A DNA stretch of 64,000 nucleotides, taken from contig NZ_JAUFQN010000019.1 in NCBI RefSeq assembly GCF_030409795.1, positions 3,038,001-3,102,000 on the forward strand, read 5' to 3'. The translations under genes were made by a program, and so were the position numbers. Positions 1 through 10,500 of this stretch are shown piece by piece. This DNA comes from Flavobacterium paronense. Its GTDB lineage: Bacteria; Bacteroidota; Bacteroidia; Flavobacteriales; Flavobacteriaceae. The notes beneath the pieces are model-generated. The model made no database searches, was not told the origin of the DNA, and worked only from the letters and a program-made list of their open reading frames with translations. Within the stretch, counting starts at the first letter, position 1. Every line of letters starts with the position of its first letter.

Positions 1-2081
1 CTATGGCAACTCATGCTTCGGGAATGAGTACAAAAGGTTGGGCATTTGTAGTGTCTGCTTCCGGGCGATGGGCAAAGGAAGGTTACTTCGAAGGAACTGA
101 TTATGATGCAAAAGCATTGTTTGCTAGCGTTGAAAAGAAATTCAATGATCACCATTCCTTAAACTTTACTTCTATTTACTCTGAGAACAGCCGTGGTAAA
201 AGTTCACCAAATACGGATGAAATTACAAGCTTAGCCGGTGTTAAATACAATTCATATTGGGGATGGCAAGATGGTAAAAAAAGAAATTCAAGAGATAAAG
301 AAGTTAATGAGCCAATCTTAATGTTAACGCATTATTGGAAAGTTACTGATAAAACTAATTTAACTACATCGGTAACACACCAATTTGGAAAAATTGGAAA
401 CAGTCGTTTAGCATATCAAGGTGTTAACAATCCAGACCCTACTTATTACAGAAATTTACCAAGTTATTATACTTCGGCATATAACCCAGATGATTATACC
501 GATTTTCTAGGAGATGATCCTGCAAATGTGGCAGCTGGTATTAGTGCAGCTTCAAGTTTTCTAGCAAACAGACAAATAGATTGGACTAATATGTATAATA
601 CCAATTTAAGTTCATCAGACGGGCATAGTGCTTACATTTTATATGAAGATAGAACAGATGATAAAGTGTGGACTGCTAATTCAGTTATAAATTCACAATT
701 GGCTGATAATATCAATATGAATGCCGGGGTGACTTTTAGAAATTTAAAATCACACAACTTTGCTAATGTATTAGATTTATTAGGTGGCCAATATTTTGAT
801 GATAAAAATTATTTTACTAATACTGCCGATCAACAACAGTCTGACTTAAACAATCCAAACAGAACAGTCGGAGTGGGAGATACTTTCTCATACAATTATA
901 ACCTATTAGCTAACACTATTGATGCTTTTACTCAATTTAAGTTTACTTATAAAAAGGTTGATTTTTATTTAGCACAGTCGTTTACAAGAACGCAATATCA
1001 AAGAGAAGGATTATACAAAAACGGTATTTATCCAACAAATTCATTTGGAAAAAGCAATACCTACCTTTTTGAAAATTTTGGTTTTAAAGGTGGCCTAACG
1101 TATAAAATTTCGGGAAGACAATTCTTTAATTTTAACGCAGCCTACATGACCAAAGCACCATCTTTAAGAAATGTTTTCCCAAATGCACGTATAAATGATA
1201 ATATTTCTGTTGGACTTCAATCAGAAAACGTTACAAGCGGTGATGTGAGTTACATCATAAAGGCACCTAAATTCAAATCAAGATTAACAGCTTATTATAC
1301 TAATATTAAAAAAGGAACCGAAACTTCATTTTTTTATGGAGAAGGTGTTTTCTTAGATGATGGTGGAGATGGTGGAGATGCATTTGTTGCAGAAACACTT
1401 TCAAACGTTGAAAAACAGAATATTGGTTTAGAGTTAGGAATGGAGTATCAAATCACATCAACTATTAAATTATCTCTTTCAGGAGCTTACGGAGAAAACA
1501 CATATAACAATAATCCAAATGTATCTTTGAATAATGATAATTTAGCAACACCAGACAATACTAATCCAGTTGCAGATTTTGGACAAGCAAAATTAAAAGG
1601 TTACAGATTAGGAGGAGGACCACAAACTGCAGCTTCATTTGGAATTGAATATAGAGATCCAAAATTCTGGTGGATTGGCGCCAATGCAAACTATATTGCT
1701 GATAACTATTTAAATGTATCCTCTTTGTTAAGAACAGCTAATTTCTTCAGAAATCCAAATGATTTAGAAGGCTTGTCTTTTCCTGAAATTACTCCGGAGA
1801 GAGCAAAAGAATTATTGAAACAAGAAAAATTTGACGATTTTTATTTAGTAAACTTAACTGGTGGTAAATCATGGAAAGTTGGAAAACAAACTTTTGGTTT
1901 CTTTGCCAGCATTAATAACGTTTTTGATGTGACCTATAAAACAGGTGGATTCGAACAGTCTAGAAAAGCTAATTACAGAGAAGTTAATCAAGACGTCTCA
2001 AGCGGAACTCCTGCTTTTGGACCAAAATATTTCTACGGTTATGGTAGAACTTATTTCTTAAATTTATATATTAATTTTTAA
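1..2081 (+). CDS. TonB-dependent outer-membrane receptor, 3' part (5' end outside window)
   Basis: The reading frame is open at the left edge, so the first ATG at base 3 is probably internal. The 692 visible residues are the beta-barrel part of a TonB-dependent receptor: alternating aromatic and polar strands, many Tyr/Asn-rich loops, and a C-terminus ending in aromatic-rich strands with a terminal Phe (YFLNLYINF), as expected for BAM-inserted barrels. The plug and any CarboxypepD-like N-terminal domain must lie upstream. Two lipoprotein genes follow at 10- and 13-bp spacing and probably share its transcript, so the receptor may work with these surface lipoproteins in taking up an unknown ligand. 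The substrate cannot be told from this sequence. Confidence 0.88.
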   Translation, partial: MATHASGMSTKGWAFVVSASGRWAKEGYFEGTDYDAKALFASVEKKFNDHHSLNFTSIYSENSRGKSSPNTDEITSLAGVKYNSYWGWQDGKKRNSRDKEVNEPILMLTHYWKVTDKTNLTTSVTHQFGKIGNSRLAYQGVNNPDPTYYRNLPSYYTSAYNPDDYTDFLGDDPANVAAGISAASSFLANRQIDWTNMYNTNLSSSDGHSAYILYEDRTDDKVWTANSVINSQLADNINMNAGVTFRNLKSHNFANVLDLLGGQYFDDKNYFTNTADQQQSDLNNPNRTVGVGDTFSYNYNLLANTIDAFTQFKFTYKKVDFYLAQSFTRTQYQREGLYKNGIYPTNSFGKSNTYLFENFGFKGGLTYKISGRQFFNFNAAYMTKAPSLRNVFPNARINDNISVGLQSENVTSGDVSYIIKAPKFKSRLTAYYTNIKKGTETSFFYGEGVFLDDGGDGGDAFVAETLSNVEKQNIGLELGMEYQITSTIKLSLSGAYGENTYNNNPNVSLNNDNLATPDNTNPVADFGQAKLKGYRLGGGPQTAASFGIEYRDPKFWWIGANANYIADNYLNVSSLLRTANFFRNPNDLEGLSFPEITPERAKELLKQEKFDDFYLVNLTGGKSWKVGKQTFGFFASINNVFDVTYKTGGFEQSRKANYREVNQDVSSGTPAFGPKYFYGYGRTYFLNLYINF

Positions 2082-2091
2082 TTAAATAGTT

Positions 2092-2709
2092 ATGAAAAAT
2101 TATAAAAAAATTGTTCTTGTATTCTTGGCTTTATTGCCATTTACAGGATGTTCACCAGAAAACGATATAAAAATAGCAGATTTTACAAAGTATGCATTTT
2201 ATGAAGAGTTTCTTGGAAACACTACAGACGGTTCTGTTCTAAACATTACTGGATGGACAAATTATGCTCAAGTAGGAACCGTTAAATGGAATGAAGGGTT
2301 GTATAGTGGAACTAAATATGCAGAATTCACCTCTTACCAATCAGGCCAAGCATCTAACATCGCCTGGTTAGTTTCTCCGGCAATTAATATGGACACTATG
2401 AATAATGAAACATTAGCGTTTGATGTCGCTCAAGCTTACGTTTCATCTTCTTCAAACTCAATTGAGTTATTGGTTTCAACAGATTACGATGGTACAAATG
2501 TAATGACTGCAAGTTGGCAAACATTATCATTCAAAACACCACCATTAAATTATGATACTAATTTTACTTTTTTTAGTTCAGGATTAGTTGATTTATCTAG
2601 TTACACTGGAAATATATATATAGCTTTCAAATGTAAAGGTTCGGGAACAAATACGTCACTAGATGGAACATACGAATTGGATAACGTTAGAATTTTCGAC
2701 AAAAAATAA
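2092..2709 (+). CDS. choice-of-anchor J domain lipoprotein
   Basis: A 205-residue protein with a lipoprotein signal peptide (hydrophobic LVFLALLPFTG followed by Cys20, lipobox FTGC). The mature part resembles choice-of-anchor J domains: an early Phe/Glu-rich FYEEFLGN segment, a central WLVSPAINMD strand and a final YELDNVRIF strand. This beta-sandwich is common in secreted Bacteroidota proteins. It lies 10 bp after the TonB receptor and 13 bp before a DUF5689 lipoprotein whose C-terminal half appears to carry the same kind of domain. It is probably exposed on the outer membrane and accessory to the receptor; no enzymatic motif is visible. The ATG follows closely on the previous stop and gives a clean signal peptide. 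Confidence 0.75.
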   Translation: MKNYKKIVLVFLALLPFTGCSPENDIKIADFTKYAFYEEFLGNTTDGSVLNITGWTNYAQVGTVKWNEGLYSGTKYAEFTSYQSGQASNIAWLVSPAINMDTMNNETLAFDVAQAYVSSSSNSIELLVSTDYDGTNVMTASWQTLSFKTPPLNYDTNFTFFSSGLVDLSSYTGNIYIAFKCKGSGTNTSLDGTYELDNVRIFDKK

Positions 2710-2722
2710 ATCATAAAATAAT

Positions 2723-4126
2723 ATGAAAAAAATAATTTTAAAATCAGGTTTACTATTATCATTGACAATCGGGCTTCTATCTAGTTGCGCTTCAGATGAT
2801 CATTACTCAACACCAGAGAATACTTTGGTTACCTATGAATTGACAAGTACTAGAACTGTGGCTTCAGTTAGCACTGTTGCTACAGCTACACCGGTCCAAT
2901 TTACTACAGACGATATAATCGAAGCGTATGTAACATCAAGTGATGAAAAGGGAACTTTTTACAAATCGATATCATTTCAAACTATTCCAACTGACGGTTC
3001 AAATCCGATAGGATTTAGTGTGCCTTTGAACGTTACAACATTATATGGCAAAGGATTCATACCAGGAAGAAAAGTTTTCATTAAATTGAATGGATTATAC
3101 TCTGCAATTGTTTATGGTTCAATGCAAATAGGTTCTTTATACCAAGGGACTATAGGAAGAATTTCAGAGTTTGAATGGCAAGATCATTTATTTCCTTCAG
3201 CAACAGTTGTTCCTGAAAGTGAAATGATAAGAACTTTGAGTTTATCAGTAGCATATACAGATGCTAATCAAAACACACTTGTTGAATTAGACGGAGTACA
3301 ATTTTCTGATACTTCTCTTAACAGAACATACTATGATGTAGATTCAGGTGGTGGTGCTACAAATCACACTTTAGTTTCTACAACAGGTACTTCTGGTAAA
3401 ATAATTCGTTTCAGTAGTTTTTGTCCTTTTACTTTTAATCAAGTACCAAAAGGAAGTGGAAAAATCAGAGGTGTTTTAACTAAATACGATACCGATTTTC
3501 AATTCATAGTTAGATACGAAAGTGACATTAAATTAACTCTAGATCGTTTTGACACTTCTCCGCCAATTGTTGGAAGTGCATTAGCTTATTTGGGTTCATT
3601 TACCGAAAATTTTGAATCATATAGCTCAACATCACCAAATAATAAAATATTCCCTAAATATATTAATGATGCCGTTGTGGGAACAAGATATTGGCAAACC
3701 ACTTTATTTGGAGGTAATAGATATTTACAAATGACTTCTTTTACTTCTTCAACTTCAACAACCTTAGTTAATGAAAATAACCGTTCAGTATTCTTAATAC
3801 CTGTCGATTTGACTGCTGCAAATACTTTCTCGTTTCAAACTAAAGAAGGTTTTTCTAATGGTACTGTTTTAAAAGTGTATTACATTTTAGCCTCAGATTA
3901 TACTCCAGGAGGAATAATAAATAATTCTAAATTGGTTGATATTACATCAAGTTTCACCTATTCACCAGGTTCAAGTTCAGGTTATCCAACAAACTTTACT
4001 CCTAGTGGAAACTATAATATCCCAGGAACAGTTACCGGAAATGGATATTTTGTATTCGAATATATTGGAAGCGGTTTAACTGGTCTTACCTCTACCATGC
4101 AAATAGATAATGTTGTAGTTAATTAG
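2723..4126 (+). CDS. DUF5689 domain-containing lipoprotein
   Basis: A 467-residue lipoprotein (signal peptide ending LLSSC, Cys22). About residues 40-275 match what I know of DUF5689: a TTDDIIEAYVTSSDEKGTF start, a KSISFQT strand and a GKIRGVLTKYDTDFQF end. The remaining part (about 290-467) has a choice-of-anchor J-like beta-sandwich ending MQIDNVVVN. DUF5689 proteins are typically encoded beside TonB receptors in Flavobacteriaceae, as here. The role is unknown; an outer-membrane surface binding or accessory function is inferred from the lipobox and context. A strong terminator follows directly, closing the three-gene unit. Confidence 0.78.
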   Translation: MKKIILKSGLLLSLTIGLLSSCASDDHYSTPENTLVTYELTSTRTVASVSTVATATPVQFTTDDIIEAYVTSSDEKGTFYKSISFQTIPTDGSNPIGFSVPLNVTTLYGKGFIPGRKVFIKLNGLYSAIVYGSMQIGSLYQGTIGRISEFEWQDHLFPSATVVPESEMIRTLSLSVAYTDANQNTLVELDGVQFSDTSLNRTYYDVDSGGGATNHTLVSTTGTSGKIIRFSSFCPFTFNQVPKGSGKIRGVLTKYDTDFQFIVRYESDIKLTLDRFDTSPPIVGSALAYLGSFTENFESYSSTSPNNKIFPKYINDAVVGTRYWQTTLFGGNRYLQMTSFTSSTSTTLVNENNRSVFLIPVDLTAANTFSFQTKEGFSNGTVLKVYYILASDYTPGGIINNSKLVDITSSFTYSPGSSSGYPTNFTPSGNYNIPGTVTGNGYFVFEYIGSGLTGLTSTMQIDNVVVN

Positions 4127-4141
4127 TAATTACATTTTTAT

Positions 4142-4175
4142 AAAAAAGCGGCCTGAATTTTCAGGCCGCTTTTTT
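4142..4175 (+). terminator. rho-independent terminator after DUF5689 gene
   Basis: A long hairpin (stem AAGCGGCCTGA with its complement, 4-nt loop) flanked by A-tract and T-tract, 16 bp after the stop at 4126. Confidence 0.9.
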
Positions 4176-4291
4176 GTTTTATAGTATCCTTGATAATGTA
4201 GATTTACTTTGTCAGTTTACTTCGTTCTTCTATAATCTTGCTCTCTAAGTAGCTTCGAATAAAATAAGTTGTTAAATCGCTTTTAATTATA

Positions 4292-4501
4292 TTAATGTTT
4301 TAATACTCCACGCAACCCAAACAGTAGTATAATGCCAAATACTATTATGGCTACGCTTGCAACATAACCGCGATTTGAGCTCCATGTGCCCGCTAAAGAT
4401 TTAGCTGACTTTCTTTGTGTAATGGCTTTGAAATATAATGAACCCACTATAATTAATGCTAGACCGATAAATTTTTCCATATACATATTCACTTTATTCA
4501 A
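4292..4501 (-). CDS. small two-TM membrane protein, unknown function
   Basis: An ORF of up to 69 residues with two hydrophobic segments (FIGLALIIVGSLYF, and VASVAIIVFGIILLFGL) separated by a basic loop (QRKSAKSL...NRG). Met codons also occur at positions 6 and 8; the Met8 start (base 4480) would place the first TM helix right at the N-terminus and is equally plausible. I do not recognise the family. It stands alone between two terminators, on the minus strand like the T9SS operon but downstream of that operon's terminator, so it is probably transcribed separately. Confidence 0.5.
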   Translation of the reverse strand: MNKVNMYMEKFIGLALIIVGSLYFKAITQRKSAKSLAGTWSSNRGYVASVAIIVFGIILLFGLRGVLKH

Positions 4502-4608
4502 AATAATTATTTCCTTGCTAACAAGAGCCTTAAAATAAATTCCCTCAAGCTAATATAAGGCTATTTAAAAGACTTTTTTAGCTGGGCTAAGAAAACCACT
4601 TATAAAGC

Positions 4609-4643
4609 AAAAACCGTCTCGTTATCATAACGAGACGGTTTTT
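4609..4643 (-). terminator. terminator of the adhesin/PorP/OmpA operon
   Basis: A near-perfect inverted repeat (ACCGTCTCGTTAT and its complement) with A/T tracts on both sides, 26 bp downstream of the OmpA-family stop on the minus strand. It closely resembles the hairpin after pgi (41677-41714). Confidence 0.85.
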
Positions 4644-4668
4644 ATATCAACAATAAGAAGTTGTTAAA

Positions 4669-6537
4669 TTACTTTACAATCAAGAACTCTGAACGTCTGT
4701 TTAAAGCATATTGAGCTTCTGTACATGGTTTACAAATTTCTTTAGGTTCTAATTCTCCCATTCCTTTTCCGGAAATTCTACTGGCATCAATTCCTTTAGA
4801 AATTATGTATTGAACGGTTGATTTTGCTCTTCTGTCTGATAACGTTAAATTATAGTTATCGCTTCCTCTACTATCAGTGTGAGATTTTGCCATAATAACC
4901 ATTTTGTCATTATTTTTCATCACCTGAATCAATTTGTCTAACTCAAAAGCACCTTCCTGAGTGATATTGGCTTTGTCAAATTCAAAGTAAATAGGTTTTA
5001 ATATAATTTCTGTTTCGGTTACAATAACATCTATCGGTTGTAATGCTGCATCCACTTTTGCTTTTGGTCCTTTGCTTTTAGTTATAGCAAAAGTATTTCC
5101 TTCATAACCATCTTTTGAAGCCTGAACTACATATGCTCTGTCGCATTCAACTCTGTAGCTTACTTCACCTTTTGAATTTGACATTTCCGTGGCGATAACA
5201 TTTTTCTTGTCATCAAGTATAGAAACGCTTGCATTAGACAAAATTTCGCCTGTTTTAGCGTTTGTAACAACAATTAATGCATCAACACCACAGATTGGAT
5301 TAACAATAAAGATATCGTCGTTTCCGTTTCTGTTACTAGATAAGAAACCGATTTTTTTATTTTCGTTAAAGGTAAAAGCAAAGTCATCTTTTTCAGTATT
5401 TACTGGTTTACCTAAATTAACAGCCTCACCAGTAGTTAAGTCAATTTGATAAACATCCAATCCACCCAAACCTTGTTTTCCGCTTGAAGCAAAAAACAAT
5501 GTTTTATTGTCATCTGCAATAAAAGGAAAACTTTCATTGCCTTCGGTATTAACTTTATTGCCTAGGTTTTGTGGCTCACCACATGTTCCGTCTGCATTAA
5601 CTGCCACTTTCCAGATGTCAGTTGTTCCGGTACCCAAACTTCCGGGTCTGTTAGAGGAGAAATATAAGGTTTTACCATCTCTGCTCAAACTTGGGTTGCT
5701 GGTTGAAAACTCTTTGCTGTTAAAAGGCAACGATTCAATACTTCCCCAAGAATCACCACTTTTAGTTGCTTTGTAAATACTGTTTCTTCCTAATTTTAGA
5801 TTGTTTTTCTTGTCTTTTTCGAAAGTCTTTTCTCTGAAACTATCACTTGAAAAATAAACTGTGTTTCCATCAGCGCTCATTGTCAATGGTCCATCATGAT
5901 ATTGTGAGTTTAATGAACTTACAGTTGTTGCATTGGTTACGGTGCCATCAGTATTGTAATCTGCTCTGTATACATCTAAAAAAGGTTCATCAGTCCAACC
6001 ATAACTTTTTCTCGCACCATTACGTGCACTTGTAAAGTAAAGCGTATTGTCATAAAGAACAGCTCCAAAATCAGATTTATCACTACTGATGTCAGAAGAT
6101 TTAACATCAAATAACTTAGCTTTGTCTAATAATCTTGGAATGTAATTAGGATTTTCATTAAATGCTTTAGCACGTAAATCACTTGGAGCAGCTGCAGCAA
6201 ATTTTTTCATTTGCTTATTAGCATCCTCATATTTTCCTTCCGCTTTCAACATTTGAGCATAACGATAATACGTTTCAGCATCTTGTTGTGTCTCGGTTGC
6301 TTTGGCATACCATTTAATAGCTTCTGATGTATTGAACATGTTGTAATAAGTATCTGCTAATTGCTTATTTACATAGCCGTCAGCTTTTCCGTTTTCAACA
6401 AGTTTTAAATATTCTTTTGCTGCGTCAATGTACTCATATCGAGCGTAAAGTTTATCAGCTATTTTGGTGTTTTTATTTTGCGCCGAGATTGTAAAGCTAA
6501 TGGCTACAAAACTTAATGTTATATATAGATTTTTCAT
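4669..6537 (-). CDS. OmpA family protein with TPR, PD40 repeats and peptidoglycan-binding domain (PorE-like)
   Basis: A 622-residue secreted protein. Order of parts: signal peptide (to about residue 19, ...TISAQN); TPR-like helices (about 25-125); a WD40-like PD40 beta-propeller with repeated YFSSNRPG / FFASSGKQG signatures (about 150-415); a carboxypeptidase-regulatory-like fold (about 420-505); and an OmpA C-terminal peptidoglycan-binding domain (about 510-622, with FEFDKANI, HTDSRG and LSDRRAKS motifs). This is the architecture of PorE and its paralogues, which tie T9SS or surface-protein complexes to peptidoglycan. It lies 21 bp downstream of the PorP/SprF gene in an operon with a T9SS adhesin, so a role in anchoring or export of that adhesin is likely. 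Whether it is PorE itself or a paralogue cannot be decided here. Confidence 0.82.
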   Translation of the reverse strand: MKNLYITLSFVAISFTISAQNKNTKIADKLYARYEYIDAAKEYLKLVENGKADGYVNKQLADTYYNMFNTSEAIKWYAKATETQQDAETYYRYAQMLKAEGKYEDANKQMKKFAAAAPSDLRAKAFNENPNYIPRLLDKAKLFDVKSSDISSDKSDFGAVLYDNTLYFTSARNGARKSYGWTDEPFLDVYRADYNTDGTVTNATTVSSLNSQYHDGPLTMSADGNTVYFSSDSFREKTFEKDKKNNLKLGRNSIYKATKSGDSWGSIESLPFNSKEFSTSNPSLSRDGKTLYFSSNRPGSLGTGTTDIWKVAVNADGTCGEPQNLGNKVNTEGNESFPFIADDNKTLFFASSGKQGLGGLDVYQIDLTTGEAVNLGKPVNTEKDDFAFTFNENKKIGFLSSNRNGNDDIFIVNPICGVDALIVVTNAKTGEILSNASVSILDDKKNVIATEMSNSKGEVSYRVECDRAYVVQASKDGYEGNTFAITKSKGPKAKVDAALQPIDVIVTETEIILKPIYFEFDKANITQEGAFELDKLIQVMKNNDKMVIMAKSHTDSRGSDNYNLTLSDRRAKSTVQYIISKGIDASRISGKGMGELEPKEICKPCTEAQYALNRRSEFLIVK

Positions 6538-6558
6538 TTTTAGGATTGCTTTATTAGG

Positions 6559-7476
6559 TTAGAAATATCTAGGCGATTGTGATACTTTTTTCGCGAAGTT
6601 TAAATCAAATAACAACATTACCTCGTGTGAAGCAGGTGTCACTACATTTAAATCTGAAATAATGTGATCATACGCATATCCTATTCTTAAGCTTGGGGTT
6701 ATGGCAAAATTTACCATTGCTCCAAAAGAGTCTTCCAATCTATAAGTTGCTCCTAATTCTAATTTATCATACATCATGAAGTTAGCTGAGACATCAAAAG
6801 ATGTTGGCGCATTAACGGATGATTTAATCATCGCAAATGGTTTGAATTTTAAATTAGGGTTGATGTCAAATACATAACCTCCGGTTAAGAAATAATGAAT
6901 TACATCCGTTCCATATTGTCTGCCATCGAAATCTAAATACTTCGATTTTAACATATTTGGTACCGAAAAGGCAACATAATATTTATTTGTGTAATAGAAT
7001 ACCCCCGAACCAATATTTAAGAAGGTATTATTCGGATTTCCGGAACCAAAAACATCATCTCCTAAATCAGGCAATGTTGGATAAATAGTGTTAAAATCAA
7101 TTTTGTGCATGGTAGCTCCCGCTTTTAAACCAAAAGCTAATCTGTGTTCACCACCTAAATTAAGTGTATAAGAGAAATCGGCGTAAAAGTTATTCTCCTC
7201 AACTGGCCCAATTTTATCTGAGATTACAGAAAGTCCCAAACCAACATTTCTTCCAACAGGACTATGGATAAAAAATGTACCAGTGGTCGGAGCATCTTCA
7301 ATTTCAACCCATTGTTTTCTGTAGAGAAATCCTCCAGACAAACTCTCTTTTGAACCAGCATAAGCTGGATTCATCACACTCATGTTGTACATATACTGTG
7401 TGTAATGCGGGTCTTGCTGTGCTCTTAACTCGTTAATCGCTAAAGCCAATATCGCAATGAAATATACTTTCTTCAT
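6559..7476 (-). CDS. PorP/SprF family type IX secretion system membrane protein
   Basis: A 305-residue outer-membrane beta-barrel protein with signal peptide (ending LRAQQ). The start QQDPHYTQYMYNMSVMNPAYAG is diagnostic of the PorP/SprF family, and the middle and C-terminus show alternating barrel strands (LGLSVISDKIGP, GATYRLEDSFGAMVNF). Family members are needed for secretion or surface attachment of partner proteins carrying a type B C-terminal sorting domain; in Flavobacterium, SprF serves the gliding adhesin SprB. The large adhesin gene lies 39 bp upstream on the same strand and ends in such a domain, so this is presumably its dedicated partner. Confidence 0.9.
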   Translation of the reverse strand: MKKVYFIAILALAINELRAQQDPHYTQYMYNMSVMNPAYAGSKESLSGGFLYRKQWVEIEDAPTTGTFFIHSPVGRNVGLGLSVISDKIGPVEENNFYADFSYTLNLGGEHRLAFGLKAGATMHKIDFNTIYPTLPDLGDDVFGSGNPNNTFLNIGSGVFYYTNKYYVAFSVPNMLKSKYLDFDGRQYGTDVIHYFLTGGYVFDINPNLKFKPFAMIKSSVNAPTSFDVSANFMMYDKLELGATYRLEDSFGAMVNFAITPSLRIGYAYDHIISDLNVVTPASHEVMLLFDLNFAKKVSQSPRYF

Positions 7477-7515
7477 TTTGTTTTGTTTTATTTTGAATGC
7501 AAATTATATAGTAAG

Positions 7516-10500
7516 TTATTGTGCTCTATTGATGTAAATCCATCCTGTTTTGGTTTCACCATTATTTCGGTCAATAATGAAATAATAGGTTCCATCTGGA
7601 AGTTCGTCTCCATCATCTGATTTTCCTCCCCACTCATTAACATAGTTATTACGCGAATAAACTTTCATTCCCAGTCGGTTAAATATAGTTAATTTTTTAA
7701 CATCATAACCCGTTAAATCAAAAGTGTCATTTAAACCATCATTGTTGACAGAAATACCTTTTTGTATAACACAGAAAACGGATTCAACATTAAAAGGAAG
7801 CGACTCGGTTGAACAGCCATCAACAGTTATGGTTACAGTATATGTTCCAATTTCTGTTACTGTTATACTTTGGGTATTTCCAACTATACCACCGTTAGAA
7901 TTGTGCCAAACAAAAGCAGCGGTTTCGGGATTAAATGAACCGTTTACAGCTGTAGCAGTTAATATATAATTCACACTTTGACATCCACCAGTAAGTTCTA
8001 TTGTTACCGGAGGAACTATAGTGATTTGAGTAGTTCCCGGAGTTGCAACTTCACAATTATTAACATTAGGATTCGCCGTATAAGTTACTGTATATGTTCC
8101 TGGTGTACTAGTTAAATCAATAGCTCCAGTTGTTGAATTTATTGTCAAACCAGTTGTTGAACTAAAGGTTCCGCCAGTTGCAAATCCAGCACTAAGATTA
8201 GGTAATTCGGAACCATTATTTGCACATAAAGGAGCATCATAGTTAAAACCTGTTACCAAAGTAATTACTGGTTTTATTTCTAATGAAAATGCAGGTGATG
8301 TTATTGCACTGACTCTACAAGTATTTGAATCAGCAGCAACAGTAACCACGATATCATAAACACCAGGAGTTGAATTTGCCAGATCAATTACACCAGAGGT
8401 TGCGTTAATAACTAAACCTGATGGAGTAGCCGAGAATGTTGCAAAACTACTAAAACCAGAGCTTAGACTTGGAGACAAAGTTGCCTGTGCATTTTTACAA
8501 ATAGGCGTTGTATAACTAAACCCAATAATCGGTGTTATTGTTGGTTTAATTTCAATTGGCGCTGAACTTTGCCCGCCCGCAAGACATATTGCTGGTTGAT
8601 TTGCTACAGTGTAATTAACAGTATGCGTTCCTGGTGTTGAATTCGCTAAATCGATTTCTCCAGTAGATGTGCTTATAAATACCAAACCAGTAGTAGTTAC
8701 ATCCTCTGAATAAATTCCTCCAGTTGTAAATCCTGAAGCCGGAATTGGAGTAGGGTTTGGAGTTGCATTTTGACAAACAGGAGTTGTGTAACTAAATCCA
8801 GTGACTGCAATAATAGGATTAATAGCATTAATAGTCACGGTAATAGGTGCTGATAAACAACCAGTAGTTAAATCTTTAACTACAAGTATATGATCACCAG
8901 CTGCTAGGTTACTGAATGTAGTACCCGATTGAAAAGCGCCACTATCAACACTATATTGATAATTGGAAACAACTAAAGAATAACTTCCAACATTAGTATA
9001 ATCTTCAGGATCAATTGCAGTCCAATCAGCAGGATTCCATGTTGTGCTTGGTAAGGTTGCAGAATTTAATCGTCTGTAGGTATAACCTGGTTGGTTTAAT
9101 GGTGAAAATGCCACACCATCTGTTCTTCCCCATAAATCTATTACGACATCAGCAGCGCTAGTTAATCTAATATTGTCATCAATATTTACACCGCCGCAAC
9201 CCGCAAATACCAAATCAGGAATAACTCCTCCTGCATTTGTTGCACTTCCTACAGAAATGATTTTTACCGTATTATTAGGCATAGTACCCGACAATGTTAA
9301 ATCACAAGAAGTTGTTGAATTACCATTGTTGTATATTTTTAACTTATAATTACTCAAATTTACAGTAGCTCCAGTTCCATTGTAAATTTCTACATAGGTT
9401 AATGAACCTGCATTTGCATCAGTAACTTCAGAGATAAATAAATCTGCTGGTAATGGTCCACTAGCATCTAATGCAGTAAAACTAATTGTCCCAGTTGACG
9501 GAGTACACAAAGATGGTGTGGTTGCAATATCCGTTGGAGTTGGAACTGTATTAATAGTTACAGTAAATGATTTTTCATTAATACACCCAGTAGCCCCAAC
9601 TGCATATATATAAATCGTTTGACTGTTTGTAATAGGAGTTGCTATATCTAATGGTCCTATTCCTCCAGTTTGAGAGAAATAGTTACCGACAGCCAAACTT
9701 GGTAAAGTATAAGTATAACATGCCGCAACTGGTGCAGGTTGAACGATATTTGGCAATGCTATTATTTCAACTTGAGTAGAAGGATTTCCAGTTGTACATA
9801 TTGAACCCGGCAAACCATAAACTACAGTATAAACTCCGGCCGAACTTAAACTTGGATTTATTTCACCTGTTGTTGGATTAATACTCAACCCAACATTAGG
9901 AATAGCAGAATAACTTCCTCCGGACGTACCTGTTTGAGTTACAGTTTGAAGACTGGTAATACTTTTACAATAAGACGGATTATTATAACTAATTGTTGCT
10001 GTAGTAGGTTCTGAAATATTTATAGTATATGATTTCACAAATTGAATACAACTCGCGGTTGCAGCAACGGTATTTGTAACTACATAGTTTCCTGGAGTAC
10101 TTGCTTGAAGGTCTATTTCACCAGTGGCAGTATTTACAAAAACTAAACCTGGAGTGGATGAAAAAGTACCCGCTAATGAGCCTAAAGTTATAGTTGGTAT
10201 TGGGTTAGGATTACCCGCTGCTCTACAATAGGAAGCAGGGCTATAACTAAAGTAAGCATCTGGACAACAATTTGTTGTTCCATGTCCAGAAGCCGTACTA
10301 TTTGTTTGTGTTAAATTGATAAATCCAGGATTATCTGAAAAATTAGTAATTAATACAATATAAAATTGTCCCGCAATTGCATTAGCAATATTCAAATTTT
10401 CAGTTGCTGCTCCTGAGTAACTGCATCCTGTAGTTAGAGATATCGGAACGCCAATTCCAGGCGCTTGTCCACCGCTTATAGCGGCACAACCAGCAGCTTG

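Noticed and set aside
3..5. ATG at base 3 as the start of the first gene
   Set aside because: The frame is open to the window edge and the protein lacks a signal peptide, plug and TonB box; it is an internal Met of a truncated gene.
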